Of a DNA stretch of 64,000 nucleotides, positions 21,281 through 31,440 are shown piece by piece. Source of the stretch: Marsupella aquatica (Eukaryota > Marchantiophyta); NCBI GenBank assembly GCA_973895155.1, contig OZ316895.1:19282001-19346000 (forward strand). The letters are read 5' to 3'. Each line of letters starts with the position of its first letter. The stretch's first letter is position 1. Both the position numbers and the translations under genes were made by a program. A model generated the notes under the pieces. It had not been told where the DNA came from and searched no databases. It was given only the letters and a program-made list of their open reading frames with translations.

Positions 21281-22412
21281 ATCATAGAGAAGCTCGCAAC
21301 TGCCAAACTCCAAGAAAACAAGATTTTAACAAATGACATTCATACACATTGCAAATCAACATCAACAAATGAAAAATACTCACCTCCAACGATGGGCGCG
21401 GAAGAGGCTTTACACCGTGCCTGGAAATAGGAAAATGATTTCCTGTTATGAGAAAATTTTTACTGTTACGAGCAAAAATGAAATATACAAAATTTCTCAT
21501 TAAAACTCAAAATATTTTTAAAAATGATCATTTTTGGCTAGCGCCAGGCGCTACTATTACTAGCTTGGGGCGCTAGTAAAAAATGTCAAAAATACAAACC
21601 AAAAAAAATTTCAAAAAAATTTCAAAAAATTCTCATCCATTTGTTGTTTATTGTTTACTGTTTGCTGTTTCCTTTTAATTGTTTCCTGGCACGGTGGTTA
21701 TACCTGGTGCGGAATAGCCACGAAACAATGACCTCAAGGGGAGCAAGTCGATCTCTATTCCAAGATACTACACACCAAACGGCAAATGCAAAATCCGCAC
21801 ACTACAAATACCTCATAGCTCATAGAGCCTTCGACCGTGAACTCCAATTGATAACGCCTTCGATCGCGAAGACCCCAAGGAGCTAGTCTTGTACAAATTT
21901 GGGTTTCCTGGCCTGCCTCAAGCGCTCCATAGCCCAGTGCGCACTTCACAAACTTTGCTACTAAATCGTGCGCCCTGATCTATTTTGAGTGCTCTCTATC
22001 CCCAAGCTCAAACAAATCACATCCCTTCCAAGAATCAGTAGTCGCACATAGGAAATGATAGACATTTCATTCTTGACTCCCAACACACACATTCCATCCA
22101 CATAGCTCCCGACTCCACAAGAATCCCGACTCCACGACTCCCGACTACACACAATCCTTTTAGGGCTTTTACCTTGTTACTATTCAAAGACAGATAGCTT
22201 TACAACACTTCATTCACTAACTCAATTACTCACTAATTACATTAGATTACAGGGTTTTTAGGGATGGAATGGTAACACTCTTTCCCCAGCAAGAAAGGAG
22301 GGGGGGTTTTAATGAGGTTACATTCCCCCCAAACCATAAACCTTTTTTTAAAGAGTAGACTAGAAGTGGGTGCAATATTTTTTTCCTGGGTCATGTTACA
22401 CCCAAGGAGGAG
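21281..22412 (+). other. AT-rich sequence without a recognisable gene
   Basis: No coding signature on either strand. Expected place of the Copia-1 3' LTR, but I see no matching terminal repeat. There is an imperfect inverted repeat of GCGCC/GGGGCGC type near 21540-21575, and A-rich runs near 21600-21640. A C/G homopolymer pair (GGGGGGG, CCCCCC) occurs near 22300-22330. Confidence 0.6.
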
Positions 22413-22575
22413 TGTTGTAACCTGAGTTAACTAGACCATAGATGAGGTTAACTAGGATAAAGCCTACTCTAGTTAGGCCATACTAACTGCCTAACCACCA
22501 GGCTATTGGAAAGCCTATATATAAAGATATGGAAGGGAATGGAAGTTTAGTCGTTCACTCTATTGCAATAGTTGT
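22413..22575 (+). repeat. LTR-like fragment with TATA box
   Basis: Begins TGTTGTAACC right after a purine-rich CCAAGGAGGAG, like a polypurine tract plus LTR start, and contains TATATATAAAG near 22516-22528. It joins copia gag sequence at about 22576 without a primer site, so it is truncated or a chimera. It does not match the Copia-2 or Copia-3 LTRs. Confidence 0.5.
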
Positions 22576-23040
22576 TGATTTGTCTAATCTAGGTAAAGGT
22601 GTTGAAGAAGAGGACAAGGCCTTGCTTCTTCTCAGCTCCTTACCCCATCTTATCAGGGTTTGAAGTAGGTTCTCTTGTATAGAGACCTGAAGTCTATTTC
22701 ATATGATGAGGTGGTAAGCTCTTTGCTGTCAGATGATGCATAGAAGAAATTGGGTCAAGCCCAGACAACATCTTCATCCGGTACTACGCTGAATATAAAC
22801 CCTAAGAGCCCGTTTGGGAGGTCTACGTAGTGGACGAATGGAGAATTTAACAAGTTTAGATCTAAGTCAAGGGGGAGATCTAAATCTAGAGGAAAATCGC
22901 AAGAGAGAAAGAGATTGCATGTTGGAGATGTGGCAAGCCTGGCCACATGAAGAGGGATTGTTGGGTAAAGGACTCTATCGCATCAGCTAACGCAACATCT
23001 AGCGCACATGAGGTAGATTTACTCAATAGTGACATTTTAT
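22576..23040 (+). pseudogene. Copia-2 gag remnant
   Basis: Matches the Copia-3 gag (45646-46095, minus): VDLSNLGKGVEEEDKALLLLSSLP is recognisable, followed by a broken zinc knuckle region near 22900-22970 and SKSRGRSKSRGK. Several stops and frameshifts. Sequence to about 23300 is AT-rich and not recognisable. Confidence 0.8.
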
Positions 23041-23306
23041 GATGCCAAGGTTTTTCTCTCAACGCTCGGGGGTTTCACTTCCACAAAAATGGCATATCAC
23101 GTGCGACAAAGGATGGGGTCATTTTATTGGTTCTAAGGGAAGACTTAATAATTTTTGTAGAACAACTATAGGGTCTTTTAAATTAAAATTTGAGACTTAT
23201 AAGAACATTAGGGTCTTTTTAATCCAATTTTTGGAATATTCCAAGAATATTTCAACTTTATAGGGGTTAAAAAATAAAATAAAAATCTTACATTTTAGGG
23301 GGTCCG

Positions 23307-23500
23307 AGACCTAAAAACGTCATAGGTGATGGAGAGGTCCCCATATAGTGAGACCCCCGAGTCTCAACGTATTGTCACATCTAGGTGATGATGGCATACC
23401 CAAAATTCTCTTAGCTTGCCCTAAGTCTTTCATCTTAAATTTTGCACTAAGTAGTGCCTTGAGCTTAACAATCTCAAATCTATCCTTGGCTGCGATAAGC
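23307..23500 (+). repeat. Left arm of 194-bp inverted repeat
   Basis: From AGACCTAAAAACG to GGCTGCGATAAGC. It is the reverse complement, at about 90 percent by eye, of 25475-25668. Part encodes copia RT (minus strand: KFKMKDLGQAKRILGM) and part is non-copia sequence with a small stem (GAGAC...GTCTC). Confidence 0.85.
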
Positions 23501-24060
23501 ATGTCATCCACATAAAGTACTAAAACAATGAAACCAAAGATAACATTCTTCATCGGTTTAAGATACACACAAGGATCAAACACATGGATCTAATCGTCAA
23601 ACCGCTTATTCCACTGCCTTGGTGACTGCTTCAACCCGTACAAGGATCTCAGCAATCTGCAAACCAAATCCTCTTGCCCTTTCTTCACAAAACCTAGCGG
23701 CTATCTCATGAAGATCACCTCTTCCAAGGTGCCATAGAGGAAAGTTGTGACAACATCCATCTGATCTAGCAGTAGACCAAATAAAACAAGTACACACAAT
23801 AGCCGTATTGTAGAGTACTTAGCAACTGGTAAGAAGACCTCATTGTAATCCACACTTTTCTCCTGCGTGAATCCCTTGGCTACTAACCTAGCCTTGTAGA
23901 CCTTTGATCCACCTCCTATGGAATGATCCTTCAGCTTGTAAATCCACTTGTTGGCCACCACTTGCTGGCCTTCAAGAAGCGTGACCAACTCCCAAGTCTT
24001 GTTGTTCTTTAGTGACTGCATCTCTATTTGCATTACTGCAGTCCACTTTTGCTTCTACTT
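23320..24060 (-). pseudogene. Copia-2 reverse transcriptase, inverted segment
   Basis: Minus-strand fragments: NNKTWELVTLLEGQQVVANK, ARLVAKGFTQEKSVDYNEVF, QMDVVTTFLYGTLEEVIFM, and VLYVDDMLIAAKD with the catalytic YVDD. Several stops and shifts separate them. It lies in the opposite orientation to the element's gag, RNase H and LTR. Confidence 0.87.
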
Positions 24061-24418
24061 TGAAGCACTTGCCTCATGATACAAAGAAGGCTCTCCTTCT
24101 TCCAAGATAAAGCCATATGATCATCTTCAGGTGCAATGTCAACATCATCTAGTTTAGATAAATCTGCCCATTGTCCATACTTGGTAGGAGCTCTAGTAGA
24201 ACGACTGAAAGTTCTCTAGTAGATAATTCAGGCTGATCTTCTACTACTGCTGGATGAATTTGAGGTACACCAACATCAATCTACTTCTCTTGTTCCATCA
24301 TAGGAACTAGCTCCATACCCATAGCATCTCTTTCTCTTTTGTCATGAACATCATCATGACTTATCTCCCCCCTAACCGAGTCCGAGATAGGAGATTTTCC
24401 CTTGTCAATATGGGAGCC

Positions 24419-25405
24419 CTAAGAACTCTCTCCCTCCTTTGATGATCTGGATTCATTAAAGGAAACATCTCTACTGACAATTAACTTAGAGATTACTGGA
24501 TCCCATAACCTATAACCTTTTACACTTTTTTGATACCCAAGAAAAATGCACTTCCTTGATTTGGACTCCAACTTAGACCAAAGCTGGGAAGGTGTAAGCA
24601 CATAAACATCACATCCAAAAACCTTCAGATGTGAATAATTTGCTTGACGCCCGTACCTCATTTCAAATGGCGTCTTGAATCCAATTGCATTGGATGGAGA
24701 TAAATTTACAAAATAAGTTGCAGTGTTGATAGCTTATGCCCAAAATTCATGTGGTAAGCATGATTGGCTCAACATACTCCTCGAGCACTCCAATAGTATT
24801 CGGTTGAGCCTCTCAGAAACACCATTCTACTGAGGAGTATAACTTATTGTGAGATGGCGTGTAATCCTTTGCTTTTTACAATTAATATATTCCAAATTCA
24901 CCTGAACCATATTCACCACCGTTATCGGATCAAAAATATTTTATCTTGTTACAAGTCTGATTCTAAACTTGGGTTTTTCACCCCTTAGAAGTGGCAAAAA
25001 CATCAGACTTATTATGTATTAAATAAATCCACATATACCTTGAATAATCGTTAATGAACGTGACACAATAAGCTCTTCCAGAATGTGAGGGAGTAGGGTT
25101 GGTCCCCACACATCACTATGTACATACTAAAGTATCTCCTTGCTGGTGTGACTTTCAACTCCAAAAGGTTTTCTGTGTTGCTTTCCAAGCACACAATTCT
25201 CACAGAAATCTAACAGTTTACAAGATTGCAAATTAGTAAATAATCTTTTTTTCTGAAGAACAACCAAACCTTTTTCACTCATGTGACTCAATCTGAAGTG
25301 CCACAGTCGGGCCATCTCCTCATGAGATAAGGTTACACCGGCTTCATCACAGACTACATTGCCCTCCAAAATGTATAGATTTTTATGTCTCTTTCCCTTC
25401 AACAC
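24419..25405 (-). pseudogene. Copia-2 GAG-pre-integrase and integrase, inverted segment
   Basis: GAG-pre-integrase zinc region at 25127-25405 (LWHFRLSHMSEKGL, CENCVLGKQHRKPFGV), decayed core, and the C-terminal block at 24419-24661 (NYSHLKVFGCDVYVLTP, KCIFLGYQKSVKGYRLW). Homologous to 44263-45075. Stops occur throughout the core. Confidence 0.85.
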
Positions 25406-25474
25406 AACTTTAGTACTAGCTAAAACCTGAAGAACACCATTAGCAAAACTCCATCAATGACCATTTGCTTCTAA

Positions 25475-25668
25475 CTTATTGCAGCCAAGGATAGGTTTGA
25501 GATTGTTAAGCTTAAGACACTGTTCAGTGCAAAGTTTAAGATGAAAGACTTAGGGCTAGTTAAGAGGATTTTGGGTATGCTATCATCACCTAGATGTGAC
25601 AATACGTTGAGACTCGGGGGTCTCACTATATGGGGACCTTCCCATCACCTGTGATGTTTTTAGGTCTA
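25475..25668 (+). repeat. Right arm of 194-bp inverted repeat
   Basis: Partner of 23307-23500. After it, copia RNase H sequence resumes on the plus strand. Confidence 0.85.
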
Positions 25669-26036
25669 CTTTGTAGAATTGTATTGCTCAGTCTACTACA
25701 AAAGCTGAGTATGTTGTAGCAATGGAACAAGCAAAGGAAGCTATTTGGTTGGATAGACTTATCACTGAGATGGGATTGTCACAAGGGAATGTGAAGCTCC
25801 ATTGTGATAGTCAGAGTGTTCTTCACCTTGTTGTGAACCAAGTGATGGATAGCAGAGTGAAACACATCGACATCAGGTACCATGTTATCAGGTAGGGTGT
25901 GTCTGATAATCAGTTTGAGATAGTCAAGATTGATGGTAAACTCAACCCGGTTGACGCTTTGATCAAAGTGATTCCTTTGGAGAGGTTCTCAAGACACCGT
26001 GCTACTTTGCAAGTTTTGCAATTGAAGCACAAGTAG
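25669..26036 (+). pseudogene. Copia-2 RNase H C-terminus
   Basis: Plus strand: STTKAEYVVAMEQAKEAIWL, LHCDSQSVLHL, QVMDSRVKHIDIRYH and the end VIPLERFSRHRATLQVLQLK before TAG at 26034-26036. An in-frame stop lies near 25894. The same C-terminus is encoded by Copia-3. Confidence 0.88.
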
Positions 26037-26224
26037 AGCTACTTAGCATTTTTGTGACTTATTGTATATGGATTCCTCGATCCTGTTAGGCTACGGCTTA
26101 ATTCTAACTAACCCTTAGTTAACCCATGGTGGTTTTTAGGGGGAAACCTATTTAGGTGATTGTCTAGAATTTCCCATTGAGGATACTACATTGTAGCAAT
26201 TTGTCAAATCCCCAAGACTAGAGT

Positions 26225-26236
26225 CAAGGGGGAGTT
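26225..26236 (+). other. Polypurine tract of Copia-2
   Basis: CAAGGGGGAGTT next to the LTR start TGTTGAG. Copia-3 has the same tract. Confidence 0.8.
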
Positions 26237-26528
26237 TGTTGAGTATTGCTCATAGTCTTGTGACTTTAGGGCTAATCGCAATTAGGCTAACTCAAGTTAG
26301 GACTTAGCTTAGGTTAGCATTGATGCATGTTGTATATAACCAGGGTTGATGTCATCCCCTGGTGGATCTTCAGTTCATTGTTGGAGTGGAGCAAGAAAAA
26401 AGTAAAGGTCTTTTGCTTTCCCGTGAACATAGCCCGAGTCGTGAGGTTAACCACGTACTTGTTGTGTCGACTACCGTGTATGGTGTTTACATGTGCATGG
26501 TGTCTCGGGATAAGGATTATCCCCAACA
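26237..26528 (+). repeat. 3' LTR of Copia-2 (292 bp)
   Basis: TGTTGAGTATTGC ... CCCCAACA, similar along its length to the Copia-3 LTRs but shorter. It contains TATATAACC near 26332. No matching 5' LTR is present in the window. Confidence 0.82.
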
Positions 26529-26740
26529 ACCCCGCCCCCGGACCCCGGCCCGCCGTCCCGGCCCGTCCCCCGACCCCCAAGCTTTACCCCGGGCCCCGAA
26601 CCCGGACCCGGTCCCAACCGGATTTGGAGCCCGACTCTTTGGACCAGGGGAGACCAGGGGACCAGGGGAGATCGGGGGGAGTGTGGGAAGTGTCCGGGGG
26701 AGTCCGGCAAGTGTCCGGGGGATACAGGGGAGTTCGAGAA
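26529..26740 (+). other. Strand-asymmetric C-rich then G-rich tract, G-quadruplex potential
   Basis: Immediately after the Copia-2 LTR a C-run region (26529-26610) is followed by a G-run region (26640-26730) with repeated ACCAGGGGAG and GTCCGGGGGA units. Open frames here are compositional and not genes. Confidence 0.6.
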
Positions 26741-27923
26741 AATTTTGGCAAATATATGCTAATCTTTCGATTTTAGGGCCATCATTTGACTATTTTACAT
26801 GCCCAGCAAGCCTTCAAGGTGCCCATAAACGTGGCATAATGGTCAAGAAAGACACCAAGATTTGGGAAACAATGCTCAACCTCGTGCGACCAAATGATGG
26901 TAGAAATTGGTAGAAGTGCACGTCCAGGTAGACAGCTTGAGGTGAGGGAGGCTGCGAGACTTCGAGAGTGTGTTGCCTTCCCGGGGCTGCGTTGGTAGAA
27001 GCCGCGTGGGAGCGTTTGTATGGATGTACAACAGCAACAAAGTAAATGCCGAATGCCAGCCAGTGGCCGCCGGGTTTTATGAGTTCGTTCCGTTTGAGAC
27101 AGCCTTTATCTTCCTTTCTTCTTTCGAGCCGAGTAGCCCTGCTCCTTGCGCCAAATTAGGCGCGCCAAAACAGGCAATTCGCATTCGCCGACTAGTCAGT
27201 CTTCAATGCCTTGCTGACTCTTTGTACCTGTCGGCTACCTGCCTGTCTACCGGACTCTCTACTGTACCCTGTACACCGCCCTCCTAGCTCTCCCATGGCG
27301 CTCCTTCCTCACGGAGATTTCGCCCCAGAATAAGGGCTCTAAGTTTGACCTGTCTGTGTTCTTCCGCTCCAATTTAGTGCATTTCCTAGCATTGGACGAC
27401 CCTGCCATCCGGGTGTTACATATACTTATACGTCCTTCGTCACATCCCTCGGAAGCCCTTGTCTTGTATTCCTTGTGCCTCTGACCAGTTTAACTGCATT
27501 CCTTTTTCCGTCTCTCTTCTGCCCCTGTACTCGAGCTGCAAATGCCATCAGGATCATCGTACCCCGTGACTGTGCATCTAGAGTGTCTAGTGTCGATCAG
27601 TCCTGACTCCTGACTGAACTCTCAGCACCCGCACAGACTTTCTGGGATAGACTCTTTTGCTCGACGTAGTGTACCTAGCTCGATCGATTCGTGGACATTG
27701 TGACTTCATATTCAATTGCGGTGATCGGAGGACCTCGAGCAGCATTATTAGTGGAAGGTTGAGATTGGTTGGGTTCATCGTATGGTGAGCTCTTGCAGTG
27801 TTCTTTGAGCTGGTAGCGTTTGGTTTCGTACTGACTCCCGTTGAAGCACAGTCGTGGGAGAAGTAGAGTGAAATAGATACGATCGATCATTCAATCATCA
27901 GGAGGGAAGACAGCAGGCGGAAG
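26741..27923 (+). other. Upstream region of the EXORDIUM-like gene, no gene seen
   Basis: No repeat or coding match recognised. CT-rich and less repetitive than the flanks; probably holds the promoter and 5' UTR of the gene at 27924. I see no convincing TATA box in the last 300 bases. Confidence 0.5.
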
Positions 27924-28970
27924 ATGTCCACCATGAAATCTCTTCAATGGTGTACTCTGATTGCTCTTCTCTTTCTATGCTGCATTGTAAGCTCAGTTAG
28001 TGCACAGGGAATCTCCACGAGCGAACTCTTCAACAATCAGAACGACGAGGTGCCAACATTCTCTGGCGACGCGGGTCACCTACCTCTACGCGGGCTGAAG
28101 TTCCTTGTTGAGAATCCACAAACCATTCTCGATTATCACAACGGTCCGATCCTCACCAAGCAGAACACCGCGGTGTACGTCATCTGGTATGGCGCATTCA
28201 CCGAGGATCTGAAGAACACAGTAAGAGATTTCTTCGCCTCCTTCAACTATTCAGTCGCTGGCACTCCGACCGTCAGCAGCTGGTGGAATCTCACCTCGGG
28301 CTACAAGGATAGCAGTGGACACACAGTATCTCAACATCTGAACCTCGCAGCTGAGCTCGATGACGGCTCCTACTCGCTCGGAAAGGTCTTGAACAACTCC
28401 GACGTTGAGCTTCTGGTCCAAAAAGCTGTCAACTCGACCTTCCCAGCCGATTCTCAGTCCGTTTATGTCGTGATGGCTTCAGCTGACGTTGATGTCGGCG
28501 ATTTCTGCATGAACTCTTGTGCTTCCCACTCAGCCACCAGTCCGGCGACGACTCCCGAAGGAAAGCAGCTACCGTATGCCTGGGTAGCCGACTCCGAGAC
28601 TCAATGTCCCGGAAAGTGCTCGTGGCCGTTCGCCAAGGCTCAGTATGGACCCGACACTCCAGCATTGGTGCCACCAAACGCCGATGTTGGTACCGATGGA
28701 ATGATCATTAATCTCGCCACCATTCTCCCTGGTTGCATGACCAACCCATTCGATAATGGTTTCTATCAGGGTGATGCTGCTGCACCGCTCGAGGCTGCTT
28801 CCGCTTGTGCCGGTATGTTTGGACAGAATTCGTACGCCGGCAATCCTGGGGTTCTACAAACTGATAAAATTTCTGGAGCCAGTTACAACACTGAGGGTGT
28901 GAATGGGCGGCGATTCTTGCTGCCCGCTCTCTGGGAAGCCTCTTCTCGTACTTGCACTCCCCCTTCATAG
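27924..28970 (+). CDS. EXORDIUM-like / phosphate-induced protein 1 family, secreted
   Basis: 348 codons, intronless and intact. Residues 1-28 form a signal peptide (hydrophobic CTLIALLFLCCIVSSVSA). The PHI-1 domain then fills the protein: LDYHNGPIL near residue 73, VYVIWYGAF, WWNLTSGYKD, CMNSCASHSA, PYAWVADSE..CPGKCSWPF, CMTNPFDNGFYQGDAAAPLE and the terminal GVNGRRFLLPALWE. Length fits the family (about 310-350). EXORDIUM proteins act in the apoplast and affect cell expansion; in Arabidopsis they respond to brassinosteroid, and the tobacco member was found as phosphate-induced. Their biochemical activity is not settled. A second in-frame ATG at 27933 has the better CCACC context and may be the used start. 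It is the only clear host gene, between a copia element and tandem-repeat DNA. Confidence 0.93.
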   Translation: MSTMKSLQWCTLIALLFLCCIVSSVSAQGISTSELFNNQNDEVPTFSGDAGHLPLRGLKFLVENPQTILDYHNGPILTKQNTAVYVIWYGAFTEDLKNTVRDFFASFNYSVAGTPTVSSWWNLTSGYKDSSGHTVSQHLNLAAELDDGSYSLGKVLNNSDVELLVQKAVNSTFPADSQSVYVVMASADVDVGDFCMNSCASHSATSPATTPEGKQLPYAWVADSETQCPGKCSWPFAKAQYGPDTPALVPPNADVGTDGMIINLATILPGCMTNPFDNGFYQGDAAAPLEAASACAGMFGQNSYAGNPGVLQTDKISGASYNTEGVNGRRFLLPALWEASSRTCTPPS

Positions 28971-30150
28971 AAAGAATTTTAGAAATTGCCACGTTTCGAG
29001 TTAGTTCCGCCATTTTCATGTCTGTAAGGAGACTGCTGGGTGGTGGGGGTGGTGGCTACACAGTAGTGCGGACGTTGTTTGAGTTCATACAGTAAGTAGT
29101 AAGTCGCGGAATCTGTTTTCGTTTATGTCAAGTAGCTGCTGCACTTGGTCCAGCACGTCATTGCCTGTCCTTCACCGTGCTGATAGGAGAGACAGCGACC
29201 AACGTTGCGAGGTCTTAGGCGTCTTCTAATGTAATTATTGGCAACCATTGAATTCCTCGGTATAATGTTGTGTCTGATTGATTTTTCTTAAGTAAACAAG
29301 CATGCCGATTTTCCGTCCAGGATCGACCTGACTTATGATCGTCTTTCACCCTTCCTAGTTGTCGAAAAGGAGGGATGCCCAGAGTGCATCACCAACATGC
29401 ATGTGTGAGGCCTTCATTTGTAGACGGGTATGAAGGTTTTGAAGAGCGCAAAATGACCCAAGACACTGGAGGAAGCTGTAAGTTTGGCTCTTGTGACCAC
29501 TCCGTTTATTCTAATTAGATTCGACAATTTCCTATCGAAGCATTTGTGTTATCGATCTGGAAGCCAGCCATTAATTGTGTCAAGTAAAAGTCCGCCACTA
29601 TTATTGGATTTGTGATACGTTGTGTTTCCCATAGGCTGTAAGGAAAGTAGATACCCGAAAACGCAAACCCACTTACCTCTGTTCATTCAATGGGCACTGT
29701 ACTCCACAGGTGCAAAGTGACAGACATCAATTGTTTTCTTCAGTGGAACGAATAACTTAAATACATCAATTGTTTTCTTCATTGGAACGAAGAACTTAAA
29801 TACATCGGTTTCTAAGACTCTTAACAACATGCAAGCTACGTCTGACGTGGCCCGTATTCGTGGAGGAGTCGATTGGGCGTGCCAACTAAATTATATATTT
29901 CGAACGTGTAATGCAAGTGGAAGGTCCTACAGAAGCGGAAAGAGAGCGGGGAATGTTGTAAGGGCATTCTCACACATGGTTTCTAGTGATCCGAGTAGCA
30001 AGGCGGATGAGCAGGCAGTCGCGGGCCTGGGCAAGTCAGGTTCCCCACCCTAACCCAATAAATTGTAGCACCACATCCTTGAGCCCTCCCAATGCCACTG
30101 AACTGTGGCACCACATGCTTGATCTGTAGGAGTGTTTGCAAACACTCCCC
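28971..30150 (+). other. Downstream region, no gene; 39-bp tandem duplication
   Basis: Presumably 3' UTR and spacer. A 39-bp unit is duplicated in tandem at 29724-29762 and 29763-29801 with two or three differences. A 74-codon frame at 29829-30053 has no coding features. Confidence 0.55.
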
Positions 30151-30343
30151 CTACCACTGAGCTGTAGCAGTTTACTACAAACTCTACATGCTTGAGCCCA
30201 CCCCATCTCACTAAGCTGTGGTAGCAAATGCATGAGCTGTAGCAAACACCCCCCCTACCACTCAGCTTAGCAGTTTACTACAAACTCTACATGCTTGAGC
30301 CCACCCCATCTCACTAAGCTGCGGTAGCAAATGCTTTAGCTTG
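30151..30343 (+). repeat. Tandem repeat, ~104-bp unit, about 1.9 copies
   Basis: CTACCACT..GCAGTTTACTACAAACTC starts at 30151 and again at 30255. A weaker, older copy is traceable to about 30060. Confidence 0.85.
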
Positions 30344-30429
30344 GAAACACTCGAACCATTTAAGATCTATCAATTATCTGGATCACTCAAGTAACATTTT
30401 TCATTTCATTTTGGTGGTTATTTATATCT

Positions 30430-30622
30430 GGATCACTCATGAGGTCCATCAAGTAACACTTCTCATTTTGGGGGTCTTAAAGTAACACTTCTTATTTTGG
30501 GGGTCTTAAAGTGTATCTATCAACTTCTTGATGCCAGCTTGGATCACTCATGAGGTCCATCAAGTAACACTTTTCATTTTGGGGGTCTTAAAGTGTATCT
30601 ATCAACTTCTTGATGCCAGCTT
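30430..30622 (+). repeat. Tandem repeat, 111/82-bp units with nested 28-bp duplication
   Basis: GGATCACTCATGAGGTCC begins both units (30430 and 30541). The first unit has an extra internal duplication of AGTAACACTTCTTATTTTGG-type sequence. Confidence 0.85.
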
Positions 30623-30642
30623 TCAAGTTCTTGAAAAGGTGA

Positions 30643-30774
30643 ATTGATGTTGAAATCTCTTGGCTGAATGGAAGGTGAGACAAACATGAGTTAATGTTGA
30701 AATCTCTTAACCGAATGATAGGTGAGCCAAACATGAGTTGATGTTGAAATCTCTTGGCCGAATGTAAGGTGAGC
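30643..30774 (+). repeat. Tandem repeat, 47-bp period, about 2.8 copies
   Basis: GATGTTGAAATCTCTT begins units near 30643, 30690 and 30737. Units abut without spacers, so this is not a CRISPR-like array. Confidence 0.85.
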
Positions 30775-30879
30775 TCTTCTGCAACCGCACATCACTCAAG
30801 CCATTCCTTTGGTTTATGAGTGAAGATGATGGGTAGACAGTATTTACCATCTTTCTTCACTCTTCAAGCAAAATAATTG

Positions 30880-31440
30880 TTGAGCAACTTACACACCTTG
30901 CCAAGGGGCAAGCCCCCAACACAATGTTCACTCATGTCCCAACCCATCCCCTTCAGCAAACCGTCAGCCCACCTCACAGCCCACTGATCATTGTATTCAG
31001 AGACTAACTTCTCCAACCTTGACCTGCTTCCTCTAAACAGGGGAAAGTCTCAATCTTGGCAGACTTATTTGCAATTGATCCTCCCTTGAGCCCAACATTC
31101 AAGCTTACATCCACTTGATCTGCATTGCTCTGTTCAATAACCTGCAGCCAAGACTCAACCTCATTGGCATCAAGCTCAACCAAAGTGGATAGTGCATCCA
31201 AAGAAACAGCTTCCTTATATGCCTCACTGAATGCATAGTTGTATTGAGTGCATCCAAAGAAACAGCTTCCTTATATGCCTCACTGAATGCATAGTTGTAT
31301 TGAACTCTAAAGTTCACATGCCTCCCCATCAACATTCAAATCATCAAGGAGAAGCATCTCCCTTGTGACATCTAAATAACCTTCAGGGACAACTCTGTTG
31401 CTTAACTTTGCCTTCATCTAAATAAAATCACATGACCAAC
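30880..31440 (-). pseudogene. Decayed coding fragment of unknown family
   Basis: Minus-strand frames with protein-like composition: VQYNYAFSEAYKEAVSLDAL, VELDANEVESWLQVIEQSN, then, after a shift near 31040, YNDQWAVRWADGLLKGMGWD and LGKVCKLLNNYF. I do not recognise it. It is on the same strand as the decayed element at 33788-36190 and may be part of the same or a neighbouring unit. A 56-bp tandem duplication (not a multiple of three) breaks the frame. Confidence 0.5.
31191..31302 (+). repeat. 56-bp perfect tandem duplication
   Basis: AGTGCATCCAAAGAAACAGC... at 31191-31246 is repeated at 31247-31302 with no difference seen, so it is recent. Confidence 0.9.

Larger units (their letters stand above)
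22576..26528 (+). mobile_element. Rearranged Ty1/copia element Copia-2 with inverted middle
   Basis: Plus-strand gag remnant (22576-23040), then minus-strand RT and integrase (23320-25405), then plus-strand RNase H end (25669-26036), purine tract and 3' LTR. It is closely related to Copia-3. The inverted block lies between 194-bp inverted repeats at 23307-23500 and 25475-25668. All reading frames are broken. Confidence 0.85.

Noticed and set aside
26314-26913. Pro/Gly-rich frames over the C/G-rich tract
   Set aside because: Composition artefact of C and G runs on both strands; partly within the Copia-2 LTR.
26970-27287. 105-codon frame upstream of the EXORDIUM-like gene
   Set aside because: No domain, no conservation evidence; probably promoter or spacer.
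28429-28677. Minus-strand frames inside the EXORDIUM-like gene (also 28708-29019)
   Set aside because: Shadows of the real gene.
29829-30053. Possible small gene
   Set aside because: No features, low-complexity surroundings.
30643-30774. CRISPR-like array
   Set aside because: Units abut without unique spacers, only three copies, and the genome is eukaryotic.
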